A DNA stretch of 64,000 nt from Mesorhizobium sp. LHD-90 (GTDB lineage: Bacteria > Pseudomonadota > Alphaproteobacteria > Rhizobiales > Rhizobiaceae). Below the pieces are notes generated by a model. The model worked only from the letters and a program-made list of their open reading frames with translations, had not been told where the DNA came from and made no database searches. The stretch lies in assembly GCF_030929505.1 (NCBI RefSeq), contig NZ_JAVFVV010000016.1:1-64000 (forward strand), in the 5' to 3' direction. Shown here in pieces: positions 8,796 to 18,439 of this stretch (positions within the stretch are counted from its first letter, which is position 1; each line of letters starts with the position of its first letter). The translations under genes and the position numbers were made by a program.

Positions 8796-11057
8796 ATGCG
8801 CGAAGTTCAAGCGTTCCCAATAGCCATCATCGACGAGGACTATGAGGGCAAGAACGCTGCCGGCCGGGGCATGCAGCAGCTCGCCGCCGCTATCGAAAAG
8901 GAAGGCTTTCGTGTGGTGGCCGGGGTCACCTACGAGGATGCCCGACGGCTCGTCAAAATCTTCAACAACGAATCCTGCTGGCTCGTATCCGTCGACGGCT
9001 CGGAGGACGCGGAGACAAAGTGGCAAGTGCTCGAGGAGGTGCTCGCAGCAAAAAGAAGCCGCAACGACCGCCTGCCGATCTTCCTGTTTGGCGACGAAAT
9101 GACGGCGGAAATGGTCCCGATAAGCGTGATGAAGCACGCCAACGCCTTCATGCGCCTGTTCGAAGACTCCTCGGAATTCATCGCGCGCGTCATTGTGCGC
9201 GCCGCCGAACTCTATCTGGACCGGCTGCCACCGCCGATGTTCAAGGCGTTGATGGAGTACACGCTCCAGGCGAGCTACTCTTGGCATACCCCGGGTCATG
9301 GCGGCGGCGTCGCTTTCCGCAAAAGCCCGGTAGGCCAGCTCTTCTACGAATTCTTCGGCGAAAACACGCTGCGCTCGGACATTTCCGTGTCGGTGGGCTC
9401 GCTCGGCTCGCTCCTAGACCATACCGGGCCGATCGCCGAGGGTGAGCGCAACGCCGCACGTATCTTTGGCGCCGACGAGACACTGTTCGTCGTCGGCGGC
9501 ACCTCGACTGCCAACAAGATCGTCTGGCACGGGACGGTGGGCCGTGGCGATCTCGTGCTCTGCGACCGCAACTGCCACAAGTCGATCCTGCATTCGCTGA
9601 TCATGACCGGCGCGACGCCGATCTATCTGATCCCGTCGCGCAACGGCCTCGGAATCATCGGTCCGATCTCCCGGGACCAGTTCACGTGCAAGTCGATCGA
9701 AAAGAAGATCTCTGAAAGCAACTTTGCGAAGGAGACGAACGGCAAGGTCCGCCTTATGGTGATGACCAACTCAACCTATGACGGCCTCTGCTACAACGTC
9801 GACGCCATCAAGGAACTGGTCGGTGACACCGTCCAAGTCCTGCATTTCGACGAGGCATGGTATGCCTATGCCAACTTCCACGAGTTCTACGACGGTTTTC
9901 ACGGCATATCCTCCGGCAATCCCGCCCGCTCGCGGAACGCCATAACCTTCACCACGCACTCGACCCACAAGCTGCTGGCCGCCCTGTCGCAGGCCTCCAT
10001 GATCCATGTGCAGCATGCCGAGACCAAGCGGCTGGACATGGCCCGTTTCAACGACGCGTTCATGATGCACACGTCAACCTCGCCGCAATACGGCATCATC
10101 GCCTCCTGCGATGTCGCCGCCGCGATGATGGAGCAGCCGGCCGGCCGGGCGCTGGTGCAGGAGACGATCGAGGAGGCGCTGAGCTTCCGCCGCGCAATGT
10201 CAGCCGTCAAAAAACAGATCAAGGCTTCGTGGTGGTTCGACGTCTGGCAGCCGGACGCAATTGCTAAGCGGCCGGCCGAGACGAAAGCCGAATGGATCCT
10301 GAAGCCGGGCGAGCGCTGGCATGGATTCGAGGGTCTGGCCGAGAACCACGTTCTGGTCGATCCCATCAAGGTGACGATCCTCAGCCCTGGTCTTTCCGCC
10401 AATGGCGACATGCAGGATCTCGGGATTCCCGCGGCGGTTGTCGTAAAATTCCTTTCTTCAAGGCGGATCGAGATCGAGAAGACCGGGCTTTATTCGTTCC
10501 TCGTCCTGTTCTCGATGGGCATCACCAAGGGCAAGTGGAGCACACTTGTCACCGAGTTGCTCAACTTCAAGGATCTTTATGACGCGAATGCCCCGCTGAA
10601 GACCGTGCTGCCCGCGCTGGCCGAAGCGCATCCGGAAGCCTACGCGAACACCGGCCTCAAGGATTTGTGCGACCTGGTGCATCGCACCTATCGCGAGGAC
10701 AACCTGCCCAAGGCGCAGCGGGACATGTACACGACCCTGCCCGAGATGGCGCTGCGGCCGGCCGACGCCTACGAATGCCTGGTGCGCGGCAACGTCGAGA
10801 GCGTCGAGATCGACCATCTGATGGGCCGCACGCTGGGCGTGATGGTCGTCCCCTATCCGCCTGGCATCCCGCTGATCATGCCCGGAGAACGGATCACGGC
10901 GGCGACGACATCCATCCACGACTACCTGATCTACGCGCGCGATTTCGACAAGAAGTTTCCGGGTTTCGAGACCGACATCCACGGCCTGCGCTTCGAACAC
11001 ACGCCGAATGGCCGGCGCTACCTTATCGACTGCGTCAAAGAGGGCGCTCAACGATGA
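8796..11057 (+). CDS. ldcA: lysine/arginine decarboxylase (LdcA type)
   Basis: The protein has 753 residues; start supported by GGAG seven bases upstream. It contains a wing domain (1-145) and a PLP domain with HTPGHGGGVAFRKSPVGQ (164-181), GGTSTANKIVWHG (234-246), DRNCHKSILHS (257-267), HFDEAWYAYANF (350-361) and K392 in THSTHKLLAALSQAS. The C-terminal domain carries VPYPPGIPLIMPGERIT. From memory it follows Pseudomonas aeruginosa LdcA (a lysine decarboxylase with weaker arginine activity) much more closely than AdiA or SpeF, e.g. ETGLYSFLVLFSMGITKGKW-like wording. The product would be cadaverine plus CO2. It is first in a plus-strand operon, and its stop overlaps the ATG of the ornithine decarboxylase by four bases. 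Confidence 0.88.
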   Translation: MREVQAFPIAIIDEDYEGKNAAGRGMQQLAAAIEKEGFRVVAGVTYEDARRLVKIFNNESCWLVSVDGSEDAETKWQVLEEVLAAKRSRNDRLPIFLFGDEMTAEMVPISVMKHANAFMRLFEDSSEFIARVIVRAAELYLDRLPPPMFKALMEYTLQASYSWHTPGHGGGVAFRKSPVGQLFYEFFGENTLRSDISVSVGSLGSLLDHTGPIAEGERNAARIFGADETLFVVGGTSTANKIVWHGTVGRGDLVLCDRNCHKSILHSLIMTGATPIYLIPSRNGLGIIGPISRDQFTCKSIEKKISESNFAKETNGKVRLMVMTNSTYDGLCYNVDAIKELVGDTVQVLHFDEAWYAYANFHEFYDGFHGISSGNPARSRNAITFTTHSTHKLLAALSQASMIHVQHAETKRLDMARFNDAFMMHTSTSPQYGIIASCDVAAAMMEQPAGRALVQETIEEALSFRRAMSAVKKQIKASWWFDVWQPDAIAKRPAETKAEWILKPGERWHGFEGLAENHVLVDPIKVTILSPGLSANGDMQDLGIPAAVVVKFLSSRRIEIEKTGLYSFLVLFSMGITKGKWSTLVTELLNFKDLYDANAPLKTVLPALAEAHPEAYANTGLKDLCDLVHRTYREDNLPKAQRDMYTTLPEMALRPADAYECLVRGNVESVEIDHLMGRTLGVMVVPYPPGIPLIMPGERITAATTSIHDYLIYARDFDKKFPGFETDIHGLRFEHTPNGRRYLIDCVKEGAQR

Positions 11058-13417
11058 TCCCTCGCGATGTGAAGGCTCCGACAGTCGCCATACCCTTCAA
11101 TCATCTGCTGAAGATCGTCGCCATCGTCGACGAAAATAATCCCCAGACCCGGGCGCTGCTCGACCACATTGCCGCGGAAAATTTCGAGATCGAAATCAGC
11201 GACAACCTTTCGCGCGACGTTTCCGAGGATTCGGAGGTTGGCGCCTATATCGCCCTGGTGGATGGGGACCGCTTGCAGGGCGCGCGCGATCTCGCGCTAG
11301 CGGTGCGCGGTATCGGGTTCCAGACACCGCTCTGGGCCCTGGCTGATTCGCGCAAGCTTGCCGACATGGCTGTCCTCGACCTGACCGGGCAGGTGGATGG
11401 CTATATCTATCTCGGCCAGCAGACGCCGGCCTTCTACGCCAAGAAGGTCATCGCCAGCCTGATGATGTACGGGCGGACGCTGTTGCCACCGTTCTTCGGC
11501 GGGCTGATGGCTTATGACGGCGAAGCCAACATCGCCTTCGATTGTCCCGGTCACCAGGGCGGGCAGTTCTACCGGAAATCTCCCGCCGGTCAGCTCTTTT
11601 TCAAGCACTTTGGCGAGAGCATCTTCCGCAACGACCTTTGCAACGCCGATGTCGACCTGGGCGACCTGCTGATTCACGAGGGTCCGGCAGTCGAGGCGCA
11701 ACGCTACGCCGCGAAAGTGTTCGGCGCCGACAAGACCTACTTCGTGCTGAACGGCACCAGCACCTCCAACAAGATCGTGACAAACGCCGTGCTCAAGCGT
11801 GGCGATCTCGTCCTCTTCGACCGCAACAACCACAAGTCCCTGCACCAGGGCGCTTTGGTGCAGGCGGGCGCGATCCCGATCTTCCTGCCGACGGCCCGCA
11901 ACGCCTTCGGCATGATCGGCGCGGTCGATTGGGATGCCTGGGACGAGACCTATCTGCGCGACCAGATTCGCGCGAGTCCCCTGCTCAAGGACAAGGCGCG
12001 CGCTGACGCGGAGCGGCCGTTCCGGCTGGCCTGCATCCAGCTCGCAACCTATGACGGCACCGTCTACAACGTCCGCAAGGTCCTGGAGAAGATCGGCCAT
12101 CTCTGCGACTACGTGCTCTGGGACGAGGCGTGGATTGGCTACAATGCCTTTCACCCGCTTTTCGAAGATCACAGCCCCATGCGGCTGGAAGCGCCCGACC
12201 CTCAGATGGCCGGGCTCTTTTCCACCCAGTCCGTTCACAAGCAGGGTGCCGGCTTCTCACAGGCGTCGCAAATCCACAAACGAGACGACCACATCCGCGG
12301 TCAGCGCCGCTATGTCGAGCACAAACGGTTCAACGAGTCGTTCCTGATGAACGCCTCGACATCGCCATTCTACCCGCTCTTCGCTTCCATCGAGGTCAAC
12401 GCCAAGATCCACGAAGGCAAGGCCGGCGAGATGCTCTGGGACCGGTGCATCGCGCTGGGCATCGAATGCCGGAAGAAGTTCCGCGAATTCGGCCAATACT
12501 ATCGCGACAACGGCCGGGACGAACAGGAGAAATGGTTCTTCGACCCGTTCGTGCCCGACAAGGTGACGATCCGGAACTCAAAGGTTACGGAAGACGTCAC
12601 CGACATTCCGTGGGAAAGCCTGCCGACCGACGTGCTGAGGCGCGAGCAACAGTGCTGGAACTTCCAGCCGGAGGCGCGCTGGCATGGCTACGCAGGTTAC
12701 GTCGACGGCTATGCGATGGTCGACCCTAACAAGTTGGCATTGCTCACGCCGGGCATCGATCGCACAACCGGCGAATATCTGAGTTTCGGCGTGCCCGCGA
12801 CCGTGGTCGCGAACTACCTGCGCGAACAAAGGGTGGTGGCCGAGAAGTGCGACCTCAACAGCTTACTCTTCCTGATGACGCCCGCCGAAGACGAGAGCAA
12901 GCTCAACACGCTGATCGCCAAGCTGGTCCGTTTCAAGAACCTTTGGGACCGCGACGCGCCGCTGGCAGAAGTGTTGCCGACGGTCTGCGCGGCCAACAGT
13001 GAGCGATATGTCGGCTACACGATCCGCCAGATCTGCGACGAGATGCATGACTTCTACCGTTCCGCCAACATCAAGGAACTGCAGCGGCGATGCTTCCGGG
13101 CCACGAGTTTCCCGGAGCTCGCCATGTCACCGGAGGACGCCTACGCGGCGCTGGTGGCGAACGACGTGGATTATATACCCTTGGACGAGATCAAGGATCG
13201 CATATCGGCCACGCTTGCGCTGATTTACCCGCCCGGCATCGGCGTGATCGTGCCCGGCGAGCGGTGGGACGAACGAGCCCAACCGATGCTGGATTACTTC
13301 CACGCCTTTGAGGAGTCGTTCAATCGATTTCCGGGCTTCAACTATGAGGTGCAGGGCGTCTTCCAGGAGAAGATCGACGGCCGCATCAAGTTCCACACCT
13401 ACGTGGTCCGCAAGTGA
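11054..13417 (+). CDS. ornithine decarboxylase (SpeC/SpeF type)
   Basis: The protein has 787 residues from the ATG at 11054, which shares ATGA with the stop of the LdcA-type gene. The same frame is open further upstream, but that part only shadows the previous gene. It makes putrescine from ornithine. Diagnostic ODC features are FRNDLCNADVDLGDLLIHEG (192-211), NGTSTSNKIVTNAVL (233-247), DRNNHKS (256-262, with Asn where Arg/Lys decarboxylases have Cys), DEAWIGYNAF (357-366) and Schiff-base K396 in TQSVHKQGAGFSQAS. PotE-type antiporter follows after 33 bases, the same order as speF-potE in enterobacteria. It is somewhat longer than E. coli SpeC/SpeF (711-732). Confidence 0.93.
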   Translation: MIPRDVKAPTVAIPFNHLLKIVAIVDENNPQTRALLDHIAAENFEIEISDNLSRDVSEDSEVGAYIALVDGDRLQGARDLALAVRGIGFQTPLWALADSRKLADMAVLDLTGQVDGYIYLGQQTPAFYAKKVIASLMMYGRTLLPPFFGGLMAYDGEANIAFDCPGHQGGQFYRKSPAGQLFFKHFGESIFRNDLCNADVDLGDLLIHEGPAVEAQRYAAKVFGADKTYFVLNGTSTSNKIVTNAVLKRGDLVLFDRNNHKSLHQGALVQAGAIPIFLPTARNAFGMIGAVDWDAWDETYLRDQIRASPLLKDKARADAERPFRLACIQLATYDGTVYNVRKVLEKIGHLCDYVLWDEAWIGYNAFHPLFEDHSPMRLEAPDPQMAGLFSTQSVHKQGAGFSQASQIHKRDDHIRGQRRYVEHKRFNESFLMNASTSPFYPLFASIEVNAKIHEGKAGEMLWDRCIALGIECRKKFREFGQYYRDNGRDEQEKWFFDPFVPDKVTIRNSKVTEDVTDIPWESLPTDVLRREQQCWNFQPEARWHGYAGYVDGYAMVDPNKLALLTPGIDRTTGEYLSFGVPATVVANYLREQRVVAEKCDLNSLLFLMTPAEDESKLNTLIAKLVRFKNLWDRDAPLAEVLPTVCAANSERYVGYTIRQICDEMHDFYRSANIKELQRRCFRATSFPELAMSPEDAYAALVANDVDYIPLDEIKDRISATLALIYPPGIGVIVPGERWDERAQPMLDYFHAFEESFNRFPGFNYEVQGVFQEKIDGRIKFHTYVVRK

Positions 13418-13450
13418 CCGGCAGGGGCGAGACACTGGGGAGGATTGGCT

Positions 13451-14809
13451 ATGGCTGAACAGCCGAAAAAGATGAACCTGGTCCAACTGACCTTCATTGT
13501 AGCTGTCAACATGATGGGCTCAGGCATTATCATGCTGCCGACCAACATGGCGAAGGTCGGCGCCATATCGCTGCTGTCGTGGATCGTCACCGCTCTGGGC
13601 TCAATGGCGATCGCCTATGGGTTCGCGCAGGCAGGAATCTTCAACCAGCGGCCTGGCGGAATGTCGGCCTATGCCGAGGATGCTTACGGCAAATCCGGCT
13701 ACTTCCTTGTCTTCCTGCTGTATTTCCTGTCGCTGGCGATCGGAAACGTGGCGATCGGCATATCGGCGGTCGGATATCTCGCGTCCTTCTTCCCCTGGCT
13801 TGCCTCCACGCCCGTGGCAACCTGCCTCGGCGTCATCGTTCTCCTCTGGCTGACGACGGTCGCGAATTTCGGAGGCCCAAGCGTCACCGGGCGGATAGGC
13901 TCGTTCACCGTGTGGGGCGTCATCATCCCGGTGGGGATGCTCTCGATCATCGGCTGGTTCTGGTTCAGCCCGACCATCTTCGCCGCGGCCTGGAATCCGC
14001 ACGGCCTGAGCCTGGCGGAAGGCATGGGATCAAGCATCGCGCTCACGCTATGGGCCTTTCTCGGCATGGAATCGGCCGCTCAGAACTCGTCCGCGGTCGA
14101 GAACCCGAAGCGCGACGTTCCACTAGCGTGCCTGTTCGGTACGCTCGGCGCCGCCGTGGTTTACATCCTTTCGACCACGGTCATCCAAGGCATCGTGCCG
14201 AACGAGGAACTCGCAAAATCGACCGGTCCGTTTGGTCTCGCCTACGCCCACATGTTCAGCCCGGTTGTCGGCTCGATCATCATGATCCTTGCGATCGTCG
14301 CCTGCTTGGGCTCGCTGCTGGGTTGGCAGTTCACCATCGCACAGACCGGAAAATCCGCCGCAGACGAGCGGATGTTCCCCGCCTTCTTCACGAAGGTGAA
14401 CAGCATGGGTGCGCCGATCACAGGAATGATAGTTCTCGGCATCGTTCAATCGCTCCTGGCTTTGATGACAATTTCGCCTACCCTAAGTGAACAGTTCGCG
14501 GCGCTGGTTAACCTGGCAGTGGTAACGAACGTGCTGCCCTACATAATCTCGCTCTCAGCGCTCATCATCATGATGAAGACCGCCGGAGTATCTCAGGGCA
14601 AATACCGTCTGAACGTCGCGGTGGTTCTTGTGGCGATGCTCTACAGCACCTACGCACTCTACGCTTCCGGCCATTCTGCGGTGATGGGCGGCATGCTGGT
14701 GACTGCCCTCGCCTTCATCATCTGGGGCTTCATTGCGCCGCGTTTCTCCGCAAACACGCAAACGGCGGGCAAGTTCGCGTCCACCGCGCACGGACTTGCC
14801 GCAGAGTAG
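13451..14809 (+). CDS. potE: ornithine/putrescine antiporter (PotE type)
   Basis: The protein has 452 residues from ATG at 13451 (GGGAGG upstream; a TTG two codons earlier is unlikely). It is an APC-superfamily transporter with about 12 membrane helices. Helix 1 carries MMGSGIIMLPTNMAKVG, and later segments read TVANFGGPSVTGRIGSFTVW, LTLWAFLGMESA and GSLLGWQFTIAQTGKSAADE. From memory these match E. coli PotE closely. In acid, PotE-type proteins exchange external ornithine for internal putrescine. Directly downstream of the ornithine decarboxylase, it supplies substrate and exports product. Confidence 0.93.
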   Translation: MAEQPKKMNLVQLTFIVAVNMMGSGIIMLPTNMAKVGAISLLSWIVTALGSMAIAYGFAQAGIFNQRPGGMSAYAEDAYGKSGYFLVFLLYFLSLAIGNVAIGISAVGYLASFFPWLASTPVATCLGVIVLLWLTTVANFGGPSVTGRIGSFTVWGVIIPVGMLSIIGWFWFSPTIFAAAWNPHGLSLAEGMGSSIALTLWAFLGMESAAQNSSAVENPKRDVPLACLFGTLGAAVVYILSTTVIQGIVPNEELAKSTGPFGLAYAHMFSPVVGSIIMILAIVACLGSLLGWQFTIAQTGKSAADERMFPAFFTKVNSMGAPITGMIVLGIVQSLLALMTISPTLSEQFAALVNLAVVTNVLPYIISLSALIIMMKTAGVSQGKYRLNVAVVLVAMLYSTYALYASGHSAVMGGMLVTALAFIIWGFIAPRFSANTQTAGKFASTAHGLAAE

Positions 14810-14829
14810 GCGCCGAGAGGAGATCAGTC

Positions 14830-15768
14830 ATGTTCAAGACCCAAAATACCCTCTGCCGTTATCAACTCCTAACCTGGCTAACTACTGGTGCGTTGCTCGC
14901 CCTGTCGTTTCTTGATGCTACCTCGGCCGGCGCGGCGACCCTCGATAGAATTCGCCAGGCAGGCAAGGTGACGTTCGGCTTCTACGACGCCGATGCACGT
15001 CCGTTCTCCTTCGCCGAGGAGCCGGGCAAGCCGACCGGTTATACAATATCGCTCTGCGAGAAGATCGCCGAAGAGATCAGAGCTGAGGTCGGCATCTCCG
15101 AACTAGCCGTCGAGTGGATACCGGTCGCGATCGAGGACCGCTACACGGCTATCGAACAGGGCAAAATCGATCTCCTGTGCGGCGCTTCTGCCGTCACTTT
15201 GGAAAGGCGCAAGCAGGTCTCGTTTTCCATCCCGATTTTCTCTGGTGGCATTACAGTGATGCTGCGGACAGACTCCGCAAGGGCGCTCCACGACGTGCTC
15301 GCCGGCCGTCCGGCATCCGGCCCTATCTGGCGGGGCTTTCCGGCTCAGCTTCTGGTCGGCAAGACCTTCTCGGTCGTGGCCGGAACGACCGCGGAGACGT
15401 GGCTCGCCGATCGCCTGCATGATTTCCAGCTGGCGGCCACCGTCGCTCCGGTCGAGGACTACAACGTGGGAGCCCAGCGTCTGCTGGAGCGCACGAGCGA
15501 TGCCCTCTTCGGGGAACACTCCGTGCTGGTGGAAGCTGCGGCGCATAGTTCGGCGCCAGGTGATCTCTTCGTGCTGGAGAGGATGTTCACGTCCGAACCT
15601 GACGCGCTCGCGGTTCCTAGGAACGACGACGACTTCCGCCTGGTCGTGGATCGATCGTTGAGCCGATATTTTGGAACGGACGAATTTCGTGATCTTTACG
15701 CGAAATGGTTCGGTCGAGTGGACGAGACCGTCCTGAGTTTCTTCCGCAAAAGCGCGTTGCCGGAATGA
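14830..15768 (+). CDS. periplasmic amino-acid-binding protein (family 3)
   Basis: The protein has 312 residues; GGAG precedes the ATG. A signal peptide is visible (LTTGALLALSFLDATSAGAA, cut near residue 36). The mature part has the family 3 solute-binding layout: GKVTFGFYDADARPFSF, TGYTISLCEKIAEEI, EWIPVAIEDRYTAIEQGKIDLLCGASAVTLERRKQVSFS-type wording, then the hinge TAETWLADRL and a closing IALVVDRSLSRYF-like segment. LCGASAVTLERR is the usual glutamate/aspartate/polar amino-acid binding site region. No permease or ATPase lies nearby, so it is an orphan binding protein or a sensor. Position after potE suggests basic amino acids, but the ligand is inferred. Confidence 0.85.
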   Translation: MFKTQNTLCRYQLLTWLTTGALLALSFLDATSAGAATLDRIRQAGKVTFGFYDADARPFSFAEEPGKPTGYTISLCEKIAEEIRAEVGISELAVEWIPVAIEDRYTAIEQGKIDLLCGASAVTLERRKQVSFSIPIFSGGITVMLRTDSARALHDVLAGRPASGPIWRGFPAQLLVGKTFSVVAGTTAETWLADRLHDFQLAATVAPVEDYNVGAQRLLERTSDALFGEHSVLVEAAAHSSAPGDLFVLERMFTSEPDALAVPRNDDDFRLVVDRSLSRYFGTDEFRDLYAKWFGRVDETVLSFFRKSALPE

Positions 15769-15913
15769 TGCCGGACGCTGAAGGTTGGCTTGATGCAGAA
15801 ATACCACATGCTCCGCCCAACGACCCATACGGTAGCCAGTCGGCTGTTATGTTAGCGACAACGAGTGTACTCTAGAATTGAGGGAGTCGCAGCAAGGCCA
15901 AGAGGAGCGGAAC

Positions 15914-16774
15914 ATGATTGGATTGATCTGCAGCAAGGTCAGCGCGTATAAATGGCCAATACTAAGACAAGCAGCGGTTGTCTCGATTGCGATTTTCCTT
16001 ACAGGCCGCGCCGACGCAATCGAACAGGATATCGGCCCTGATTCGCCTCCACAACCGCAAGAGATTGTGGCTACGCCTCTTGTGCCCTTCAACGTTGGCT
16101 TTGGCATCGCACTATCGACGGAATATGCCTCGCGCGGCATTACCAATTCTGACCGCAAACCGGCAATCCAAGGCTATATCGAGCCAAGTGTCGAACTGCC
16201 GGTGGTTGGCACCACTTATGTCAACATTTGGGCGTCGAATGTTGACTATGGCGAAGGATTCGAGGGCGCCGAGATTGATGTTGCGGCTGGTATCAGACCG
16301 GAACTCGGTCCGCTTTCATTTGACCTTGGCTATGTCCACTACTTCTATACGCCGGAGCACGTCAGCCCAGACTATGGAGAAATTTTTGCTAAAGTTGACT
16401 ACAATGTCAATGACATGTTCACGGTGGGGGGTCGTGTATTCTTTGCTCCGGATTTTAATCAAAGTGGAACTACCGGTACCTGGGTTGCCGCCGGCGTAAG
16501 AGTGCCGTTGCCACATGACTTCGCGGTCTATGGTGGCATTGGCTATCAGTTCCTTGAGGATCCTGACGCGTTCGAGCAGCTCGCGTGGACGGCAGGTATC
16601 TCGTATACTTGGAAAACGCTTACCTTCGATGTTCGCTATATAGATACAGATCTTTCAGAGGAAGGGTGCATAGTTCGTAGTGGTTTCGCCGATGGCTGCG
16701 AATCCAGGGTTAGGGCAACCGTTTCCTTCGATACGAGTTGGTCGGCGGTCAAGGACTGGATGTCCGAGCGGTAG
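15914..16774 (+). CDS. TorF-family putative porin (Gcw_chp type)
   Basis: The protein has 286 residues from ATG at 15914 (AGAGGAG upstream); a longer in-frame start at 15878 lacks a site. A signal peptide ends near DAIEQ. Then come FNVGFGIALSTEYASRGITN, the hallmark start of the TIGR02001/TorF family, and repeated amphipathic strands (VGTTYVNIWASNVDYGE, LSFDLGYVHYFYTP, VGGRVFFAPDFNQSG, FAVYGGIGYQFLED). It is predicted to be an outer-membrane beta-barrel. Two cysteines near the end (EEGCIVRSGFADGCES) may form a loop disulfide. It lies 145 bases after the binding protein, possibly forming an uptake route with it; that link is inferred. Confidence 0.8.
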   Translation: MIGLICSKVSAYKWPILRQAAVVSIAIFLTGRADAIEQDIGPDSPPQPQEIVATPLVPFNVGFGIALSTEYASRGITNSDRKPAIQGYIEPSVELPVVGTTYVNIWASNVDYGEGFEGAEIDVAAGIRPELGPLSFDLGYVHYFYTPEHVSPDYGEIFAKVDYNVNDMFTVGGRVFFAPDFNQSGTTGTWVAAGVRVPLPHDFAVYGGIGYQFLEDPDAFEQLAWTAGISYTWKTLTFDVRYIDTDLSEEGCIVRSGFADGCESRVRATVSFDTSWSAVKDWMSER

Positions 16775-17104
16775 CAGGCCTCCACGCCAGGCAGCCAGTT
16801 GGAGCGTCCTTTACCGCGCCGGCAGAGGTCGGCGAATAACGTTACGAGCAGATGGCCTCGATGGTGTTCACTTACTCGGGATAGGCGCCGGGTTTGGGGA
16901 GTTACACAGCGAAGATGCGCCAGCTTTGATCAGAGTAGTAGATTGCTGGGATAAGCGGAGACATTTGGGAAAAGACGTCAGGGGTATTGCCTCGTACCAG
17001 CAATCTCGGGCGAACGCGGATCGGATGCCTGCTTGACAAAAGCAAAAACCACGGGTCGTTCAAGACAGTCCACGAGCGGACACCCTTCCGAGGAAGGCAT
17101 TCCC
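16775..17104. other. intergenic stretch without a supported gene
   Basis: These 330 bases lie between the porin and the AdiC-like antiporter. The antiporter frame is open back to a TTG at 17033, but a better start is the GTG at 17105. I see no RNA gene or clear terminator. It presumably holds the promoter of the antiporter. Confidence 0.5.
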
Positions 17105-18439
17105 GTGCATTCGGATGGCCGAAAAAGCCTCGGAATGGCGGCGTGCACAGCCATCGTAGTCGGCAACATGGTTGGATCGGGCTTCTATTTGTCGCCTGCT
17201 GCGGTCGCGCCATATGGCAACCTTGCCATCGTCGTCTGGATCGTGATGGCCGGGGGCGCAATTTGTCTTGGGCTGACCTTTGCGAGGCTCGCACGCCTGG
17301 CGCCCGCTACCGGCGGGCCTTATGCTTACACCCGCTTGGCCTACGGTGATTTCCCCGGGTTTCTCATAGCGTGGGGTTACTGGATATCGATCTGGGCCTC
17401 GCTGCCACTGATCGCCGTGGCTCTGGCCGGCGCGATCGTCGACCTCTTCCCGATGGTGCGCGGCCGGGCAACAGTCGCTGCTCTCACCCTTGTGGCGATC
17501 TGGATAGTTGTTTTCGTCAATCTCCGAGGCGTCAAGACCGCCGGCGTAGTGGCGCAGGTGACAACCTACGCCAAGCTGCTGCCATTTGGTGCCGTCGCCA
17601 TCATCGGGCTGATCTACATAGACCTATCGCATTTCAGCGAATTCAATCCGAGCGGGAAACCATTGCTGCAGGCGAGCGCCGCGTTGGCTCCCCTGACGAT
17701 GTTCGCCTTTCTTGGACTCGAGTCGGCGACCGTGCCGGCTGGCGATGTCCGAGACCCGGAGCGCACAATTCCTCGCTCGACAGTGCTGGGCATCATGATC
17801 GCAGCGACCCTTTATGTGCTCGGAACCGTGGTGGTGATGGGTGTGCTGCCTCGGCAGGAGCTTGTACATTCGCTTGCTCCGTTCTCGGATGCCGCCGGTG
17901 CGATGTGGGGACGCACAGGCGAGATTTCGATCTCGATCGCCGTGATCCTGTCGTCTCTTGGCGCGCTTAATGGTTGGACTCTGTTGATGGGGCAGGTGCC
18001 AATGGCGGCCGCGCGCGATGGATTATTCCCGCCATTGTTCGGTAGCATTTCGACGCGCGGTGTCCCGGCAATTGGAATCTTGATCTCGGCTGTCCTTGCC
18101 ACGGTGCTTGTTTTGGTGCAGGCGGTCGGTGCCAGCGGATTCGCTTCATTCTACAATCTGGTTGTCGGATTGAGTACAATGGCTGCGGTCATCCCTTACG
18201 CGTTTTGCGCACTTGCCGGCAGCCTTGTCGCGGCCCGCGTCACCGATGGCGCGTATGTCCCGAAGGTGAGCGTTGTTGAGGTTGTTGCATTTGTGTTTGC
18301 GATGTTCACGCTCTACGGCTGCGGCGCCGAGCCGGTCCTCTACGGCTTGGTTCTACTGCTCCTGGGCATTCCAGTATATGTCTGGCAACGGCGGCACACT
18401 AGAGCACGCCCGGAAACTGATGAATTCATTGTGGGGTAA
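17105..18439 (+). CDS. AdiC-like APC antiporter (arginine/agmatine type)
   Basis: The protein has 444 residues from GTG at 17105, which has GAGGAAGG eight bases upstream and gives the same length as E. coli AdiC (445). A TTG start at 17033 would add 24 hydrophilic residues. APC-fold motifs are NMVGSGFYLSP in helix 1, GGPYAYTRLAYGDFPGF, FLGLESATVPAGDVRDPERTIP and LGALNGWTLLMGQVPMAAA. The Gly-Ser-Gly substrate loop, the Glu of GxES and the Trp of GGWTLL are conserved. The Trp that AdiC carries five residues before GxES (WSFIG) is Phe here (FAFLG). Arginine/agmatine exchange with the AdiA-type enzyme is likely; another basic amino acid is possible. Confidence 0.75.
   Translation: MHSDGRKSLGMAACTAIVVGNMVGSGFYLSPAAVAPYGNLAIVVWIVMAGGAICLGLTFARLARLAPATGGPYAYTRLAYGDFPGFLIAWGYWISIWASLPLIAVALAGAIVDLFPMVRGRATVAALTLVAIWIVVFVNLRGVKTAGVVAQVTTYAKLLPFGAVAIIGLIYIDLSHFSEFNPSGKPLLQASAALAPLTMFAFLGLESATVPAGDVRDPERTIPRSTVLGIMIAATLYVLGTVVVMGVLPRQELVHSLAPFSDAAGAMWGRTGEISISIAVILSSLGALNGWTLLMGQVPMAAARDGLFPPLFGSISTRGVPAIGILISAVLATVLVLVQAVGASGFASFYNLVVGLSTMAAVIPYAFCALAGSLVAARVTDGAYVPKVSVVEVVAFVFAMFTLYGCGAEPVLYGLVLLLLGIPVYVWQRRHTRARPETDEFIVG

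Noticed and set aside
10667-11053. Extended N-terminus (129 residues) for the ornithine decarboxylase
   Set aside because: It is antiparallel-frame shadow of the LdcA-type gene; the ATG at 11054 overlaps the previous stop in the usual coupled way and gives the family length.
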